A DNA stretch of 64,000 bases from Bacteroidaceae bacterium (GTDB taxonomy: Bacteria; Bacteroidota; Bacteroidia; Bacteroidales; Bacteroidaceae). Below the pieces are notes generated by a model. That model had not been told where the DNA came from. It did not search any database and saw nothing but the letters and a program-made list of their open reading frames with translations. Below are positions 44,813-56,208 of this stretch, piece after piece (within the stretch, counting starts at the first letter, position 1; every line of letters begins with the position of its first letter). The translations under genes and the position numbers were made by a program. The DNA lies in assembly GCA_017560945.1 (NCBI GenBank), contig JAFZDY010000037.1:53444-117443 (forward strand). The letters are read 5' to 3'.

Positions 44813-45448
44813 ATGAAATTGATTAAAACATTGGTTGGATGTTTTTGCCTGATGGCGATGACATCGTGTGGAGGTAATGTGCACAATCACGAAGGCGAAG
44901 ATTGTTGTGCAGAGGGAAAGAATGCAGTGATTGAAAATATCATGGCTCGCCGTAGCATCAGAAAGTATAAGAACGAGGTTGTAAGTCGCGAAATCCTTGA
45001 TCAGATTATGGAGTGTGGTATCAATGCTCCCAATGGACAAAACAAACAATCGTGGGAGGTTCGTGTGGTGGACAATTCACAGGTGATGGAGGAGATAAAG
45101 AATACTATGAATGAGGCTTATCCCAACATGCAGAATGTAGCAAGTTGCTTCCGCGATGCACCAGTCATGGTTTTTATTGCACGTGATAAGTCCTATGATT
45201 TCTCGGCCTTTGATTGTGGTTTGATGGCTCAAAATATAATGCTTTCTGCCCAATCCCTCGGCATAGGTTCCATCTGCTTGGGTAGCCCTGTACGCATGAT
45301 AAACGACAATCCTGCTTGTGCCACCATTCTCGAACGGTTGAATTTTAGCGAAGGCTATGAGTTCTGCCTTTGTGTCGGCCTTGGATATGCAGATGAGTCA
45401 CCTGCGGCCAAACCTCGTGATAAGGCTAAAGTGAAATATGTGGAGTAA
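44813..45448 (+). CDS. Nitroreductase-family lipoprotein
   Basis: The product has 211 residues. It begins with a lipoprotein signal (LVGCFCLMAMTSCGGN, lipid-bearing Cys near residue 20), then a His/Cys stretch (NVHNHEGEDCCAEGK). The nitroreductase fold follows at about residues 40-205: MARRSIRKYKNEVVSREILD, NAPNGQNKQSWEVRVV (FMN contact) and LCVGLGYADESPAAKPR at the end. Such enzymes use FMN and NAD(P)H to reduce nitro or quinone compounds. Attachment to the envelope is unusual for this mostly cytoplasmic family but seen in Bacteroidales. The substrate is unknown. Confidence 0.87.
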   Translation: MKLIKTLVGCFCLMAMTSCGGNVHNHEGEDCCAEGKNAVIENIMARRSIRKYKNEVVSREILDQIMECGINAPNGQNKQSWEVRVVDNSQVMEEIKNTMNEAYPNMQNVASCFRDAPVMVFIARDKSYDFSAFDCGLMAQNIMLSAQSLGIGSICLGSPVRMINDNPACATILERLNFSEGYEFCLCVGLGYADESPAAKPRDKAKVKYVE

Positions 45449-45498
45449 ATGGCATAAGGGCAATATTTGCCCGCGTATGATTCGTTTTTGAATATCGA

Positions 45499-45544
45499 TT
45501 TTGCGGCCTACCTGAAAAATATTTTTCTCAGGTAGGCCGCAAAA
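45499..45544. terminator. Strong bidirectional terminator
   Basis: TTTTGCGGCCTACCTGA (45499-45515) and TCAGGTAGGCCGCAAAA (45528-45544) form a perfect 17-bp stem between the converging nitroreductase and thiamine pyrophosphokinase genes, with T-rich flanks. Confidence 0.85.
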
Positions 45545-45556
45545 ATTTTTCAAGTA

Positions 45557-46234
45557 TTAGTAGTTCAGATAGACAAGGTATTCTCCTTCGCATTCAATGG
45601 TAAAAGAGGGTGCATCTGCCGTGTTCAGTGTCCCTTGCCACCAGCTGGTAAAGTCGCGCAAAGGATAGCGTAGTCCTTTGGCTTTCATGCCCTGTGTGCC
45701 AAAACTGAAGATTGAGACGGCCGTACCTGCGGGACATTCAAATGTGTAAGTGCCTTGGCAGGGGATGAACACTCCATAGTCGGTATATAGCCTTACTTGT
45801 AACCCTTGACGCATGTATTCGATGAGAAGGCTGATGTTCCCTAATGTATGGTCTTCGCGCTTTCCAGTGCCCGCTACGATGGCTATTCGGCGCATACCTT
45901 TTTCAGCCAAATAGGTGATGGCTTTCGTTTGGTCATTAGTCTCCTGGTCAGGATTGCGTCGCACAATGTCGGCAAATGCTCTTGCGGCTTCGGGCGATAG
46001 AGAGTCGCAATCGCCCACCACGCGCCATGGGCGCATTCCTCGACTAAGGAATTCGTTGGCCGCCCCATCGCAACATACCACACGCTCTGCCTCGTGCATC
46101 AATTGCAAGGGTAGGGGATGGGTGGGAAAATCCCCACCACCCACAATCACAGCTTCAAATCCCTTATTCCTGTCCCTCTCAAGAAGGGTAGGTATGGGGC
46201 TTTTACCTATGCATTTTTCATCAATCGTCTCCAT
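45557..46234 (-). CDS. Thiamine pyrophosphokinase
   Basis: The product has 225 residues. It converts thiamine to thiamine diphosphate. The N-terminal domain has AVIVGGGDFPTHPLP, VVCCDGAANEFLSRG and the metal-binding VVGDCDSLSPEA, then NDQTKAITYLAEKG and GTGKREDHTLGNISLL. The C-terminal thiamine-binding strands include AVSIFSFG, GLRYPLRDF and GTLNTADAPSFTIECEGEYL. The ATG overlaps the end of the transporter gene by 28 bases, so uptake and activation of thiamine are coupled, as in Bacteroides, where the equivalent gene is called tnr3. Confidence 0.92.
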   Translation of the reverse strand: METIDEKCIGKSPIPTLLERDRNKGFEAVIVGGGDFPTHPLPLQLMHEAERVVCCDGAANEFLSRGMRPWRVVGDCDSLSPEAARAFADIVRRNPDQETNDQTKAITYLAEKGMRRIAIVAGTGKREDHTLGNISLLIEYMRQGLQVRLYTDYGVFIPCQGTYTFECPAGTAVSIFSFGTQGMKAKGLRYPLRDFTSWWQGTLNTADAPSFTIECEGEYLVYLNY

Positions 46235-46791
46235 TCCTTGTATCCAAAATAGGCTATCACCGTGTAGAGGACATAAAGCCCGGCGGTGAAATATAATTCC
46301 TTATATACATAAAGTCCAGCGCTGATGGCATCTACCACCACCCACACGAGCCATTGCTCTACATATTTGCGAGCCAACATCCACATGGCTACAATGCTCA
46401 ATGCCGTAGTCAAACTATCCATCCATGGCACTGTGCTATCAGTGTATTGGATGAGTATAAAGGCTATCAGCACCAATAGGGCCACACTGACAATGACCAA
46501 TTGTGCCCACAATCGTGCAGGGGCATGTGTGATGGGTAGTTCCTCTGTCTTGCCCATTTGTCTGTTGCTGCTACGTTTGCGGCCCTTCCACCAATAAAAC
46601 ATTCCGTAAAACGACACCAATAAGTAGTAGATGCTGATGCCAAAGTCAGCATATAGCCCTGCCTCGTAATATACCATCACATATATGGCTGGCATTATTA
46701 CATTGGCCACCCATAGCCAGATACTTGCCTTGTACTCCAACCACAGGTAGATGAGACCTACTATTGTACCGATGATTTCGAGATAGTTCAT
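46207..46791 (-). CDS. pnuT: PnuC-family transporter, probably for thiamine (PnuT)
   Basis: The product has 194 residues with about seven membrane helices (EIIGTIVGLIYLWLEYKASI, NVIMPAIYVMVYYEAGLYAD, ISIYYLLVSFYGMFYWW and others). The W-L-E-Y-K-A and YAD-x-G-x-x-x-Y-Y motifs are typical of PnuC, a facilitator for nicotinamide riboside. The neighbour decides the substrate: in Bacteroides the PnuC homologue encoded with thiamine pyrophosphokinase takes up thiamine. Assignment as PnuT therefore rests on context. The promoter box at 46819-46826 leaves a leader of only about 20 bases. Confidence 0.85.
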   Translation of the reverse strand: MNYLEIIGTIVGLIYLWLEYKASIWLWVANVIMPAIYVMVYYEAGLYADFGISIYYLLVSFYGMFYWWKGRKRSSNRQMGKTEELPITHAPARLWAQLVIVSVALLVLIAFILIQYTDSTVPWMDSLTTALSIVAMWMLARKYVEQWLVWVVVDAISAGLYVYKELYFTAGLYVLYTVIAYFGYKEWRRLMKNA

Positions 46792-46818
46792 ATGGTGTGA
46801 TTAAATCGTTTCAGGGGG

Positions 46819-46826
46819 CAAAGATA
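46819..46826 (-). promoter_or_regulatory. -7 box for the thiamine pair
   Basis: TATCTTTG on the minus strand lies 28 bases before the transporter start codon. No CTGAGA-type thiamine riboswitch text lies downstream of it or in the 46792-47140 interval. Confidence 0.5.
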
Positions 46827-47140
46827 GGGCTTTTTTTGTGGGAGGGCACTCTATTTGGGGAAAAGATTCTACAAAAGTAGTCTATTCGAAGTGTTTTTGT
46901 GAGAAATGTTTGTCTTTCCCTTGTTTCAGTCACTAAAAGAATAGACGCTTTTGCAAAAGTCCCACTGAAAAGGTTTACACCTCTTGCCTTTGTACCCTAA
47001 ATCAGTTTACACCTCTAATTAGATGCGGAGATGCAAATTCTGAGTGAGATTCGTACATCTTTTCCATGTGTCAAGAATAGAATGGGTGCTTGTCCTATTT
47101 TGAAATCGTCGAACTTACGTTACAAATAAGGTCTATAGCA

Positions 47141-47175
47141 AAAAAGGCTGTACTCACTAAGAGAACAGCCTTTTT
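47141..47175. terminator. Hairpin terminator before the integrase
   Basis: AAAAAGGCTGT (47141-47151) and ACAGCCTTTTT (47165-47175) form an 11-bp stem ending in a T run. It marks the core-genome side of the accessory region. The interval 46792-47140 contains no gene. Confidence 0.8.
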
Positions 47176-47177
47176 GT

Positions 47178-47331
47178 GTGGTGGTGCCACCAGAACTCTA
47201 TTTTCTTTAATTTATTTAATCACAAAAATTAAAAGAAATAAGGAATAGGTTGAAATATAATACTTTACAAATTTCTTTTAAAAAGTCAATATTAAGCTGT
47301 TTTTGAAAATGTGGTGACAATGTGGTGACAA
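47178..47331. other. Candidate attachment region upstream of the integrase gene
   Basis: GGTGG-TG-CCACC (47180-47191) is a short dyad within text like the 3' end of a tRNA-type attachment site (GAGTTCTGGTGGCACCACCA on the minus strand). Two direct copies of GTGGTGACAA lie at 47311-47320 and 47322-47331, which could be integrase arm sites. No second copy of the dyad was found up to 64000, so the far end of the element is probably outside the window. Tentative. Confidence 0.35.
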
Positions 47332-47380
47332 ATCTCAAAAAGTTTTCTTAAATTCGCACTAGAAACATAAAGAAAAAATT

Positions 47381-48775
47381 ATGGGCAACTACTTTTTGAG
47401 AAAAGGCACAAGCAAGGAGGCTACACTGTTCGTTAGAATAAGGAAACGCGTTCCTAAAATTGACAAGAATGTCAATACGAGAATTGTGATTGACCGCAAT
47501 GTGTGGGAGAGGGCGAATAAGGATGCTGCAAGTTTGGAGAAGTTCTACCGAACCAAAGATGGGCAGACTATTTATCGTAAGATGTGTGCCATTGACCAGG
47601 CATTGGAAGAATTGTTGAGTCAGGGTAAATTTGAAGATACACACATAGACCGTGCTGTTGAGTCTATTGTCTTTGCCGAAATCAGAGAACAACAACGCAA
47701 AGAGGAAGAAGAACGCAAGCAGAAGAAACAAGCTGCCGAGGAAGCTCGTAAAAAAGATGTGCGAACTTTCCTCAATGACTTCATTGCAGGAATTAGAGAG
47801 GGTTCCATCAAGCACAATGGCAACACCTATAGTACCAATACTTGCAAAGTCTGGGAATCTTTCAGGCTTATTCTTGAACGCTTTCATAAAAAGTACCCGT
47901 TCACTTGGGAAAGCATCGACCAACGATTAGTGGATAAGTTCCTCTTTATGTTGGAGAAAGATGGTTATATGCCGAAGAGTATTAACAAATACCTTGTTTG
48001 TTTCCGTGCGATGGTTGGCTACGCCCATAAAGCCAGACTGCATAACAATTCCGTAGCCGAAAAGTGTTTCTCGAAAATCCGTGTGCGAGAATGTGACAAA
48101 GCAAAGGAAATCTATTTGAACGATGCCGAGCTTCAGGCCTTGTACGAAATGCCATTAGAGGGATTGGATGCACAAGTGCGAGATGTATTCCTTGTAGGTT
48201 GCTACACTTGCCAGAGGTACAGCGACTATTCAGCTCTTACAGCCAATAACTTTACCACCACAGCAAGAGGGAACAAGGTTGTCCGCTTGATACAAAAGAA
48301 AACCAGTACTCCGGTTGTTGTTCCCATTATGAACGACAACCTACTGCGCATTGCCGAGCGTTACGACTTTAATATCCCCGAAATCTCTGATGTCATTCTC
48401 AATAGATATATAAAGGATATACTCAAACGGCTATCCGAAGAGGTTCCATCGTTACAAAAAACAGAGATAACCAAACTTACTATGCGCGAACGAGAAATGG
48501 AAGAGCGTGGCGATGCGGAATTTATGCGTAACGATGATGGCGATGTCATTAAATATCGCTACGACTTAGTTACCTCGCACACCGCTCGCCGAAGCGGAAT
48601 TACCAACCTTTACCTTACCGGACTATTCGATACCGTGCAGATGATGTCAATCAGTGGCCATAAAGACCTGCGCACATTTTTCGACTATATCAAACTGTCG
48701 TCAGACGAGATAGCTGACAAGATTATGGAAAAACTTCGCCAGAGTGAGAATGTCGGAAATGAGGGATTGTTCTAA
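47381..48775 (+). CDS. Tyrosine integrase of a mobile element
   Basis: The product has 464 residues, the size and layout of Bacteroidetes element integrases: an N-terminal arm-binding region (LRKGTSKEATLFVRIRKRVP), a charged coiled segment (about residues 105-130), a SAM-like core-binding domain (about 135-225) and a catalytic domain (about 235-455). Catalytic marks are VGCYTCQRYSDY (Arg), SHTARRSGITNLYLTG (His-x-x-Arg), SISGHKDLRTFFDYIKL (His and the Tyr nucleophile). It differs strongly from the 267-residue recombinase at 57.7 kb. It ends four bases inside the converging DUF4238 gene. Confidence 0.93.
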   Translation: MGNYFLRKGTSKEATLFVRIRKRVPKIDKNVNTRIVIDRNVWERANKDAASLEKFYRTKDGQTIYRKMCAIDQALEELLSQGKFEDTHIDRAVESIVFAEIREQQRKEEEERKQKKQAAEEARKKDVRTFLNDFIAGIREGSIKHNGNTYSTNTCKVWESFRLILERFHKKYPFTWESIDQRLVDKFLFMLEKDGYMPKSINKYLVCFRAMVGYAHKARLHNNSVAEKCFSKIRVRECDKAKEIYLNDAELQALYEMPLEGLDAQVRDVFLVGCYTCQRYSDYSALTANNFTTTARGNKVVRLIQKKTSTPVVVPIMNDNLLRIAERYDFNIPEISDVILNRYIKDILKRLSEEVPSLQKTEITKLTMREREMEERGDAEFMRNDDGDVIKYRYDLVTSHTARRSGITNLYLTGLFDTVQMMSISGHKDLRTFFDYIKLSSDEIADKIMEKLRQSENVGNEGLF

Positions 48776-49803
48776 AAGCCTGTGTATGGATCATTGTCAT
48801 TTCCTAATAAAACATTTCTTCTATAATCCATAGTAGAAGCTATTCGAGCTTTATCTAGCTCCTTGGTAAAAGAAAGTTTTAAGTTGCACAAAGGCATGAT
48901 ATGTTGCATTATAACATAACTGGAGTTTTGCGCTATTGGTATTTCTGCATCCCTATAAGTGCTTTTCCGATATTTTTTAGCGGTTGTCGCTATGTTTTGT
49001 ATAGTCTTTAAATCTATAATTTGCGGATTGTAGAAGATATTTGCCGTAGCGTTAAGGGCTATTAGAGTGTTTAAATGAATCACATCTTCTGGACTAATCT
49101 CAACAAAATGTCTTTTTGCGGATCCGCACTTATAAATATCTCCATCAAAATAAAATACACCCAATTGTGGTGTCAATGGGTAGAATACTTGTAATCCAGA
49201 CAATGCAAGCCCACATAAGTTATTATGACGGTTCTCTGCAAACTGATTATATAGACACACGGGGTTATCAGAGGTTATAAAGGGAAGATTGGTGTTATTG
49301 ATTAAAAGACGCCATTTCAGGTCAAGAAGAATATAAGGGTGTTTGCATACAACATACATTGCATCAATAATTGCATTTGGCATTTTTGCAGTAAAAGCAT
49401 CAGCTAGTTCTTTTATAGTCGGATTACTATCGTGCTTCCATATTCGATGTGCTTCTGCGTCTATTATAGAATTTACCTTGTTTGCCATATTAGGAGTTCT
49501 CATCAGTTGTACTATCATATCCTGATATAAAATCTCCCATTGATCACGTGAAAGTTTAGCCTTTGGGTCTTCGGCAATAGATTGTCTGTTTTTCAGAAAT
49601 CGACCTTCAATTTCTGAAAATGAGTTTTCTACTTCATTATTCCTGTCATAAAACCATTCTTTTTTGGCTTGTCCTTTTATTGGGGCTTTTTCAAAGGATC
49701 TGCTATCTTCAATAAGGAATGTTCCAATAAAGGAATTGTCCACAGAGAAACATCTCAAATATGATTGAGGAACATAATGTTGATTTTTAGTAACGGAACC
49801 CAT
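48772..49803 (-). CDS. DUF4238 family protein
   Basis: The product has 343 residues. The opening KNQHYVPQSYLRCFS is the DUF4238 signature (QHYVPQ-x-YLR-F), followed by a helical core with FYDRNNEVENSFSEIEGRF and an LLINNTNLPFITSDNPVCLYN block. DUF4238 proteins are common in accessory regions and near restriction systems; their activity is unknown to me. The gene converges on the integrase with a 4-bp overlap and stands apart from the restriction operon, which starts 150 bases away in the other direction. A defence role is inferred from location only. Confidence 0.85.
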   Translation of the reverse strand: MGSVTKNQHYVPQSYLRCFSVDNSFIGTFLIEDSRSFEKAPIKGQAKKEWFYDRNNEVENSFSEIEGRFLKNRQSIAEDPKAKLSRDQWEILYQDMIVQLMRTPNMANKVNSIIDAEAHRIWKHDSNPTIKELADAFTAKMPNAIIDAMYVVCKHPYILLDLKWRLLINNTNLPFITSDNPVCLYNQFAENRHNNLCGLALSGLQVFYPLTPQLGVFYFDGDIYKCGSAKRHFVEISPEDVIHLNTLIALNATANIFYNPQIIDLKTIQNIATTAKKYRKSTYRDAEIPIAQNSSYVIMQHIMPLCNLKLSFTKELDKARIASTMDYRRNVLLGNDNDPYTGF

Positions 49804-49927
49804 TATATAACTTCATTTTACTCCTTGAATGTAAATTACTAATGCTAAATTATATATAATTCAATCAATGTGAGAATATTTTGGCAAAAAGTATTAGCAA
49901 ATCACATTTAAAATGAAAATAATTCAT

Positions 49928-49935
49928 TACTTTTG
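49928..49935 (+). promoter_or_regulatory. -7 box for the HTH/restriction operon
   Basis: TACTTTTG lies 18 bases before the ATG at 49954. It overlaps the codon at 49933, which rules that codon out as a start. Confidence 0.5.
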
Positions 49936-49953
49936 TTGCAAACGAACAAAGTT

Positions 49954-50181
49954 ATGGAAGATATAAACCGCATAAAAGTAGTTTTGGTTGAGAAAAAACG
50001 CACCAATAAATGGTTGGCAGAGCAGTTGGGTGTAAACCCATCAACCGTTTCAAAATGGTGCACCAACTCGTCGCAACCCGACCTCAATAGTTTGCTCAAA
50101 ATCTCAGATTTGCTTGAGGTTGATATTAAAGAGTTAATCGTTAGAGAATATAAACAATATCTAATGTCGCAAGGGGTGTAA
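49954..50181 (+). CDS. XRE-family helix-turn-helix regulator of the restriction operon
   Basis: The product has 75 residues from the ATG at 49954, chosen because the -7 box at 49928-49935 overlaps the alternative start. It is a single Cro/CI-like domain: KRTNKWLAEQLGVNPSTVSK with WCTNSSQPDLNSLLKISDLL as the recognition end. hsdR starts 61 bases downstream on the same strand. Position and size are like controller proteins that delay restriction until methylation is established, but type I systems rarely have one, so this is inference. Confidence 0.88.
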   Translation: MEDINRIKVVLVEKKRTNKWLAEQLGVNPSTVSKWCTNSSQPDLNSLLKISDLLEVDIKELIVREYKQYLMSQGV

Positions 50182-50242
50182 CAATATTGCATTCCAATAT
50201 GAGATAATAGATATGATATAACTTCTGATAATATAAAATTAT

Positions 50243-52954
50243 ATGAAGCCAGAAGAAAAAGCAAGAGTAAAGATAGATCAATGGCTAACTGAATCTGGTT
50301 GGAAAGTTATCAATCGTGATGAATTTGAAGCAGACAGTAGTGCTGTAGCCGTAAGAGAAGCATTGTTGAAAGGAAATAAAGAAGCAGACTATTTCCTATT
50401 CATCAATGGAAAGGCTGTTGGTGTTTTAGAAGCAAAGCGCGAAGAAATAGATGTTGCGCAGCAAATAGTCTGTGACCAGGCAGAAGGATACGCCAGAGGC
50501 GTACCATCTTATTATACGGCTTACCAAAAGCCTCTCCCTTTCATATATACATCTAACGGCAAGCACCATTATTGCCGGGACTATAGAAAGAAAGATTCTA
50601 CCTACGAAGAAATTTCTGTCATGCATAAACCTAAAAAGTTGGCAGAGATGCTTGGTATTGAAGATCCTTTTGCAGGATTGCCGACATTGAACCCAAAAGG
50701 TTTACGTGCATGTCAATATGAGGCCATAACTGGGTTGGAGAAAAGTTTTCGCAATGGACAGAATAGGGCATTGATGGTTCTTGCTACAGGAGCAGGAAAA
50801 ACTTATACTGCATGTTTGGCGTCATATAGAATGTTGGCTTATACCCCCATGAGGCGTGTGCTATTCTTGGTGGATCGAAACAATCTCGGCAAACAGGCAG
50901 AAGGGGAATTTGGTACTTTCCGTTTAACAGAAAATGGCGACTCGTTCAATACGATATATTCTGTTAATCGTCTAAAGTCAGCTAATATACCAAGCGATAG
51001 TAATGTTGTGATTTCTACTATCCAACGTCTGTTTTCATTATTAAAGGGCGAGGAGATAACAGATACTGACGATGATGACGATGACAATACAACAGGCGAA
51101 GTAGTGTTGCCTGAAAATCCGAATTTGCCTCACGACTATTTTGACCTTATCATCATTGATGAGTGTCACCGTTCTATTTATGGAAATTGGCGCAAAGTTC
51201 TTGAATATTTCGATACAGCCAAATTAATCGGATTGACAGCAACGCCTATCCCTGAAACAATGGCCTTTTTCAACAACAACCGAGTGGTAAACTACACGCT
51301 GGAACAAAGTATTATTGATGGCGTAAATGTTGATCATCGTGTATATCGTATCAAAACACAAGCGACCGAAGAAGGTGGCGCTATCAGAGAGGGCGATAAA
51401 CTCAGAAGAGTGACATGCTATACAGGTAAGGTTGAACAGGTCTTGAATAAAGAGACAAAGAACTACTCCAAGACAGAGTTGAACAGAAGTATAATCAATC
51501 CTGCCCAAATAAAACTTATCCTTCAGACTTATAAGGATGCAGTTTATAGGGATATGTTCAACGACCCTCAAAGAGAACCTAATTTTGACTATCTGCCAAA
51601 GACGCTTATTTTTGCGCTCAATGAGGCGCACGCAACAAATATTGTCAAGATAGCGAAAGAAGTGTTTGAGCGAGAGGATGACCGCTACGTACAGAAGATA
51701 ACCTATTCCGCAGGCGATAGCAATGAACTAATTCGTCAATTCCGTAATGATAAGGATTTTCGTATTGCCGTAACTTGCACATTGGTCGCTACTGGTACCG
51801 ATGTTAAACCACTTGAAGTGGTCATGTTCATGCGTGACGTAGAATCAGCTCCGTTATACACACAGATGAAAGGACGTGGAGTTCGTACTATCGGTGACGA
51901 GCAATTGCGTAACGTGACACCTAATGCCTTTAGCAAAGATTGTTTCTTTTTGGTTGATGCTGTGGGGGTGACAGAGCATGAGCATACGATACCAACACAG
52001 GTGGAAGGTCCTGACGAACCAGTGGTAACTTTGGAAACATTGCTTGAAAGAATATCTCATGGTTTCTTGCCCGACAATTATCTGAAGCGATTGGCTGCTA
52101 CACTATCTCGCATACACAATAAGACAAACAAGGAACAACGTGACGAGTTTTTCAATCTGGCTCACTCTGAGATGAACGAGATTGCTTCACGAATTTATGA
52201 TGCTCTCGAAAATCAACATTTGCCTGAGTTTATTGACACCAACCACCCTAACAACGAACGTAAAGGGTTGGTTTCACCATTGGCAAACCATGCAGATGCC
52301 CGCAAATATATTCTCATATTGGCTAAAGGATTTGTAGAGACTTTGATGCCAGGTGAGGACACACTTATCTCACAAGGTTTTTCTGTTGAAGAAGCAAAGA
52401 GCACAACAGAGGCTTTTGAGGAATTTTGTCGTACCCATAGCGATAGCATTGAGGCTTTGAGAATTATTTATAACAATAGTGGAGAGCCTATTACATATTC
52501 AATGTTAAAAGACTTGGAAAACAAGTTGAAAATGGCAAATAATCGTTTTGCTTCAAAACAACTCTGGAACTCATATTCCATTGTTGTACCGGATGCAGTA
52601 CGTCGTTCTACAAAGAAAGAAGAGGCCGATGCTCTGACGAACATCATTCAGTTGGTACGTTTTGCATATCGACAAGTGGAAAAATTGGAGAGTGCTGTTA
52701 GTTCTGCCGGTCGTTATTTTAACCTTTGGGTAGGACACTATCAACGTAACTATAACCTTACCGAAAAGCAGCGCGATATTATGGCAATGATAGCAAACTA
52801 TATTGCATGTAATGGTGCTTGTACTGTTAAGGATGTAAGAGAGGATGATCAAGATCGTGGAATACAACTGATAAGAGCTTTTGGCAATATGGCAAAAGCC
52901 AATGAAGCTTTACAATCAGTATTTAATTTCGTAGTATATAGAAAAACAGCATAA
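50243..52954 (+). CDS. hsdR: Type I restriction enzyme, R subunit
   Basis: The product has 903 residues. The R subunit moves DNA with its helicase and cuts it far from the recognition site. The N-terminal nuclease shows the D...E-x-K pattern in EADYFLFINGKAVGVLEAKR. The helicase has Walker A LATGAGKTYTACL, DECHRSIYGNWR (motif II), GLTATPIPE (motif III) and QMKGRGVRTIG (motif VI). An acidic insert DTDDDDDDNTT lies at about residues 274-284. The C-terminal region resembles EcoEI-type R subunits. It is followed 5 bases later by the peptidase-like gene and then hsdM. Confidence 0.95.
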   Translation: MKPEEKARVKIDQWLTESGWKVINRDEFEADSSAVAVREALLKGNKEADYFLFINGKAVGVLEAKREEIDVAQQIVCDQAEGYARGVPSYYTAYQKPLPFIYTSNGKHHYCRDYRKKDSTYEEISVMHKPKKLAEMLGIEDPFAGLPTLNPKGLRACQYEAITGLEKSFRNGQNRALMVLATGAGKTYTACLASYRMLAYTPMRRVLFLVDRNNLGKQAEGEFGTFRLTENGDSFNTIYSVNRLKSANIPSDSNVVISTIQRLFSLLKGEEITDTDDDDDDNTTGEVVLPENPNLPHDYFDLIIIDECHRSIYGNWRKVLEYFDTAKLIGLTATPIPETMAFFNNNRVVNYTLEQSIIDGVNVDHRVYRIKTQATEEGGAIREGDKLRRVTCYTGKVEQVLNKETKNYSKTELNRSIINPAQIKLILQTYKDAVYRDMFNDPQREPNFDYLPKTLIFALNEAHATNIVKIAKEVFEREDDRYVQKITYSAGDSNELIRQFRNDKDFRIAVTCTLVATGTDVKPLEVVMFMRDVESAPLYTQMKGRGVRTIGDEQLRNVTPNAFSKDCFFLVDAVGVTEHEHTIPTQVEGPDEPVVTLETLLERISHGFLPDNYLKRLAATLSRIHNKTNKEQRDEFFNLAHSEMNEIASRIYDALENQHLPEFIDTNHPNNERKGLVSPLANHADARKYILILAKGFVETLMPGEDTLISQGFSVEEAKSTTEAFEEFCRTHSDSIEALRIIYNNSGEPITYSMLKDLENKLKMANNRFASKQLWNSYSIVVPDAVRRSTKKEEADALTNIIQLVRFAYRQVEKLESAVSSAGRYFNLWVGHYQRNYNLTEKQRDIMAMIANYIACNGACTVKDVREDDQDRGIQLIRAFGNMAKANEALQSVFNFVVYRKTA

Positions 52955-52959
52955 CATAT

Positions 52960-55069
<2,110 letters not shown>

Positions 55070-55071
55070 TT

Positions 55072-56202
55072 ATGAATGATATACAAAAGCGTGAAGATTC
55101 TCTTTTTGAACGCATATCTGCGTTGATAGAGGAAGCCCGAAAACGAGTTGTTACCACAGTGAACATCGCTGAGGTATATACCAAATATGGCATCGGACAG
55201 TATATAGTGGAAGATGAACAACAAGGAGAATATAGGGCGCAATATGGGAAACAAGTCCTCCAGAACTTATCTGCAAGATTGACAGATCGTTTTGGAGATG
55301 GTTGGAGCTATCCTAATCTTCGGAAGATTCGTCAGTTTTATTTGACATATTCAAATTTGATAAACGGTGTTGATCAAATCGAAAGCAAAAATGATAAACA
55401 GTGTTTATCAAATTCAGATTCGGCAATAGATGTTACATCTTTGTCAAAACAAATAGTAACGCCCGAACCTGTTTTTACCTTATCCTGGTCGCATTACCTG
55501 ATACTAATGCGCATTGAAAATGCTGATGCACGCCGTTTTTACGAAATAGAGTGTACTCAGCAGCAATGGAGTGTGCGCCAATTGGGTAGGCAAGTTGGTA
55601 GTAGTCTTTATGAACGACTTGCACTCAGCCGAAATAAGGACGAGGTAATGAGATTGGCAAGAGAGGGGCAGACAATCGAAAAACCTTCTGATGTAATAAA
55701 GAATCCAATTACACTGGAGTTCTTGGGGCTAAAGCCCGATTCTGTATATACCGAATCAAAATTGGAGAACGCCATCATTGGTAAAATGCAACAATTCTTA
55801 TTGGAGCTTGGTAAAGGTTTCCTTTTTGAAGCTCGCCAAAAGCGTTTCACCTTTGAAGAACAGCACTTCTATGTTGACTTGGTTTTCTATAACCGTTTGT
55901 TACAATGTTATGTACTAATTGACTTAAAGACTGATAAACTGGCTCATCAAGACCTTGGGCAGATGCAGATGTATGTCAATTATTACGATCGTTACGTAAG
56001 ACAAGATTTTGAAAAACCAACTATTGGTATTTTGCTCTGCGAGGAGAAGAATGATGCGTTAGTGGAATTAACGCTTCCCAAAGATGCCAATATTTATGCT
56101 TCGGCATACCAACTCTATCTTCCTGATAAAGCCATTTTACAACGAAAACTGAAAGAATGGATTGATGAGTTTGATGAAAAACAGGAGTTGGAGAATAAAT
56201 AA
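55072..56202 (+). CDS. DUF1016/PDDEXK nuclease-family protein
   Basis: The product has 376 residues from the ATG at 55072; a TTG at 55066 would overlap the hsdM stop. The N-terminal DUF1016 part (about 10-150) has VNIAEVYTKYGIGQYIVEDE, QVLQNLSARLTDRFGDGWSY and TLSWSHYLILMRIEN. The C-terminal nuclease-like part (about 210-370) has EEQHFYVDLVFYNRLLQCYV and LIDLKTDKLAHQDLGQMQMY, with an Asp-x13-Asp-x-Lys core close to PD-(D/E)XK. The family (YhcG-like) is frequent in type I restriction loci; its part there is not established. Confidence 0.9.
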   Translation: MNDIQKREDSLFERISALIEEARKRVVTTVNIAEVYTKYGIGQYIVEDEQQGEYRAQYGKQVLQNLSARLTDRFGDGWSYPNLRKIRQFYLTYSNLINGVDQIESKNDKQCLSNSDSAIDVTSLSKQIVTPEPVFTLSWSHYLILMRIENADARRFYEIECTQQQWSVRQLGRQVGSSLYERLALSRNKDEVMRLAREGQTIEKPSDVIKNPITLEFLGLKPDSVYTESKLENAIIGKMQQFLLELGKGFLFEARQKRFTFEEQHFYVDLVFYNRLLQCYVLIDLKTDKLAHQDLGQMQMYVNYYDRYVRQDFEKPTIGILLCEEKNDALVELTLPKDANIYASAYQLYLPDKAILQRKLKEWIDEFDEKQELENK

Positions 56203-56208
56203 ATTGTC

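Noticed and set aside
46792-47140. Possible thiamine (TPP) riboswitch
   Set aside because: The conserved CTGAGA and following core are absent on either strand, and the leader is too short.
47178-47192. tRNA gene at the integrase end
   Set aside because: Only a short 3'-end-like stretch is seen; no cloverleaf, anticodon arm or 5' acceptor strand can be found, so it is listed only as a candidate attachment site.
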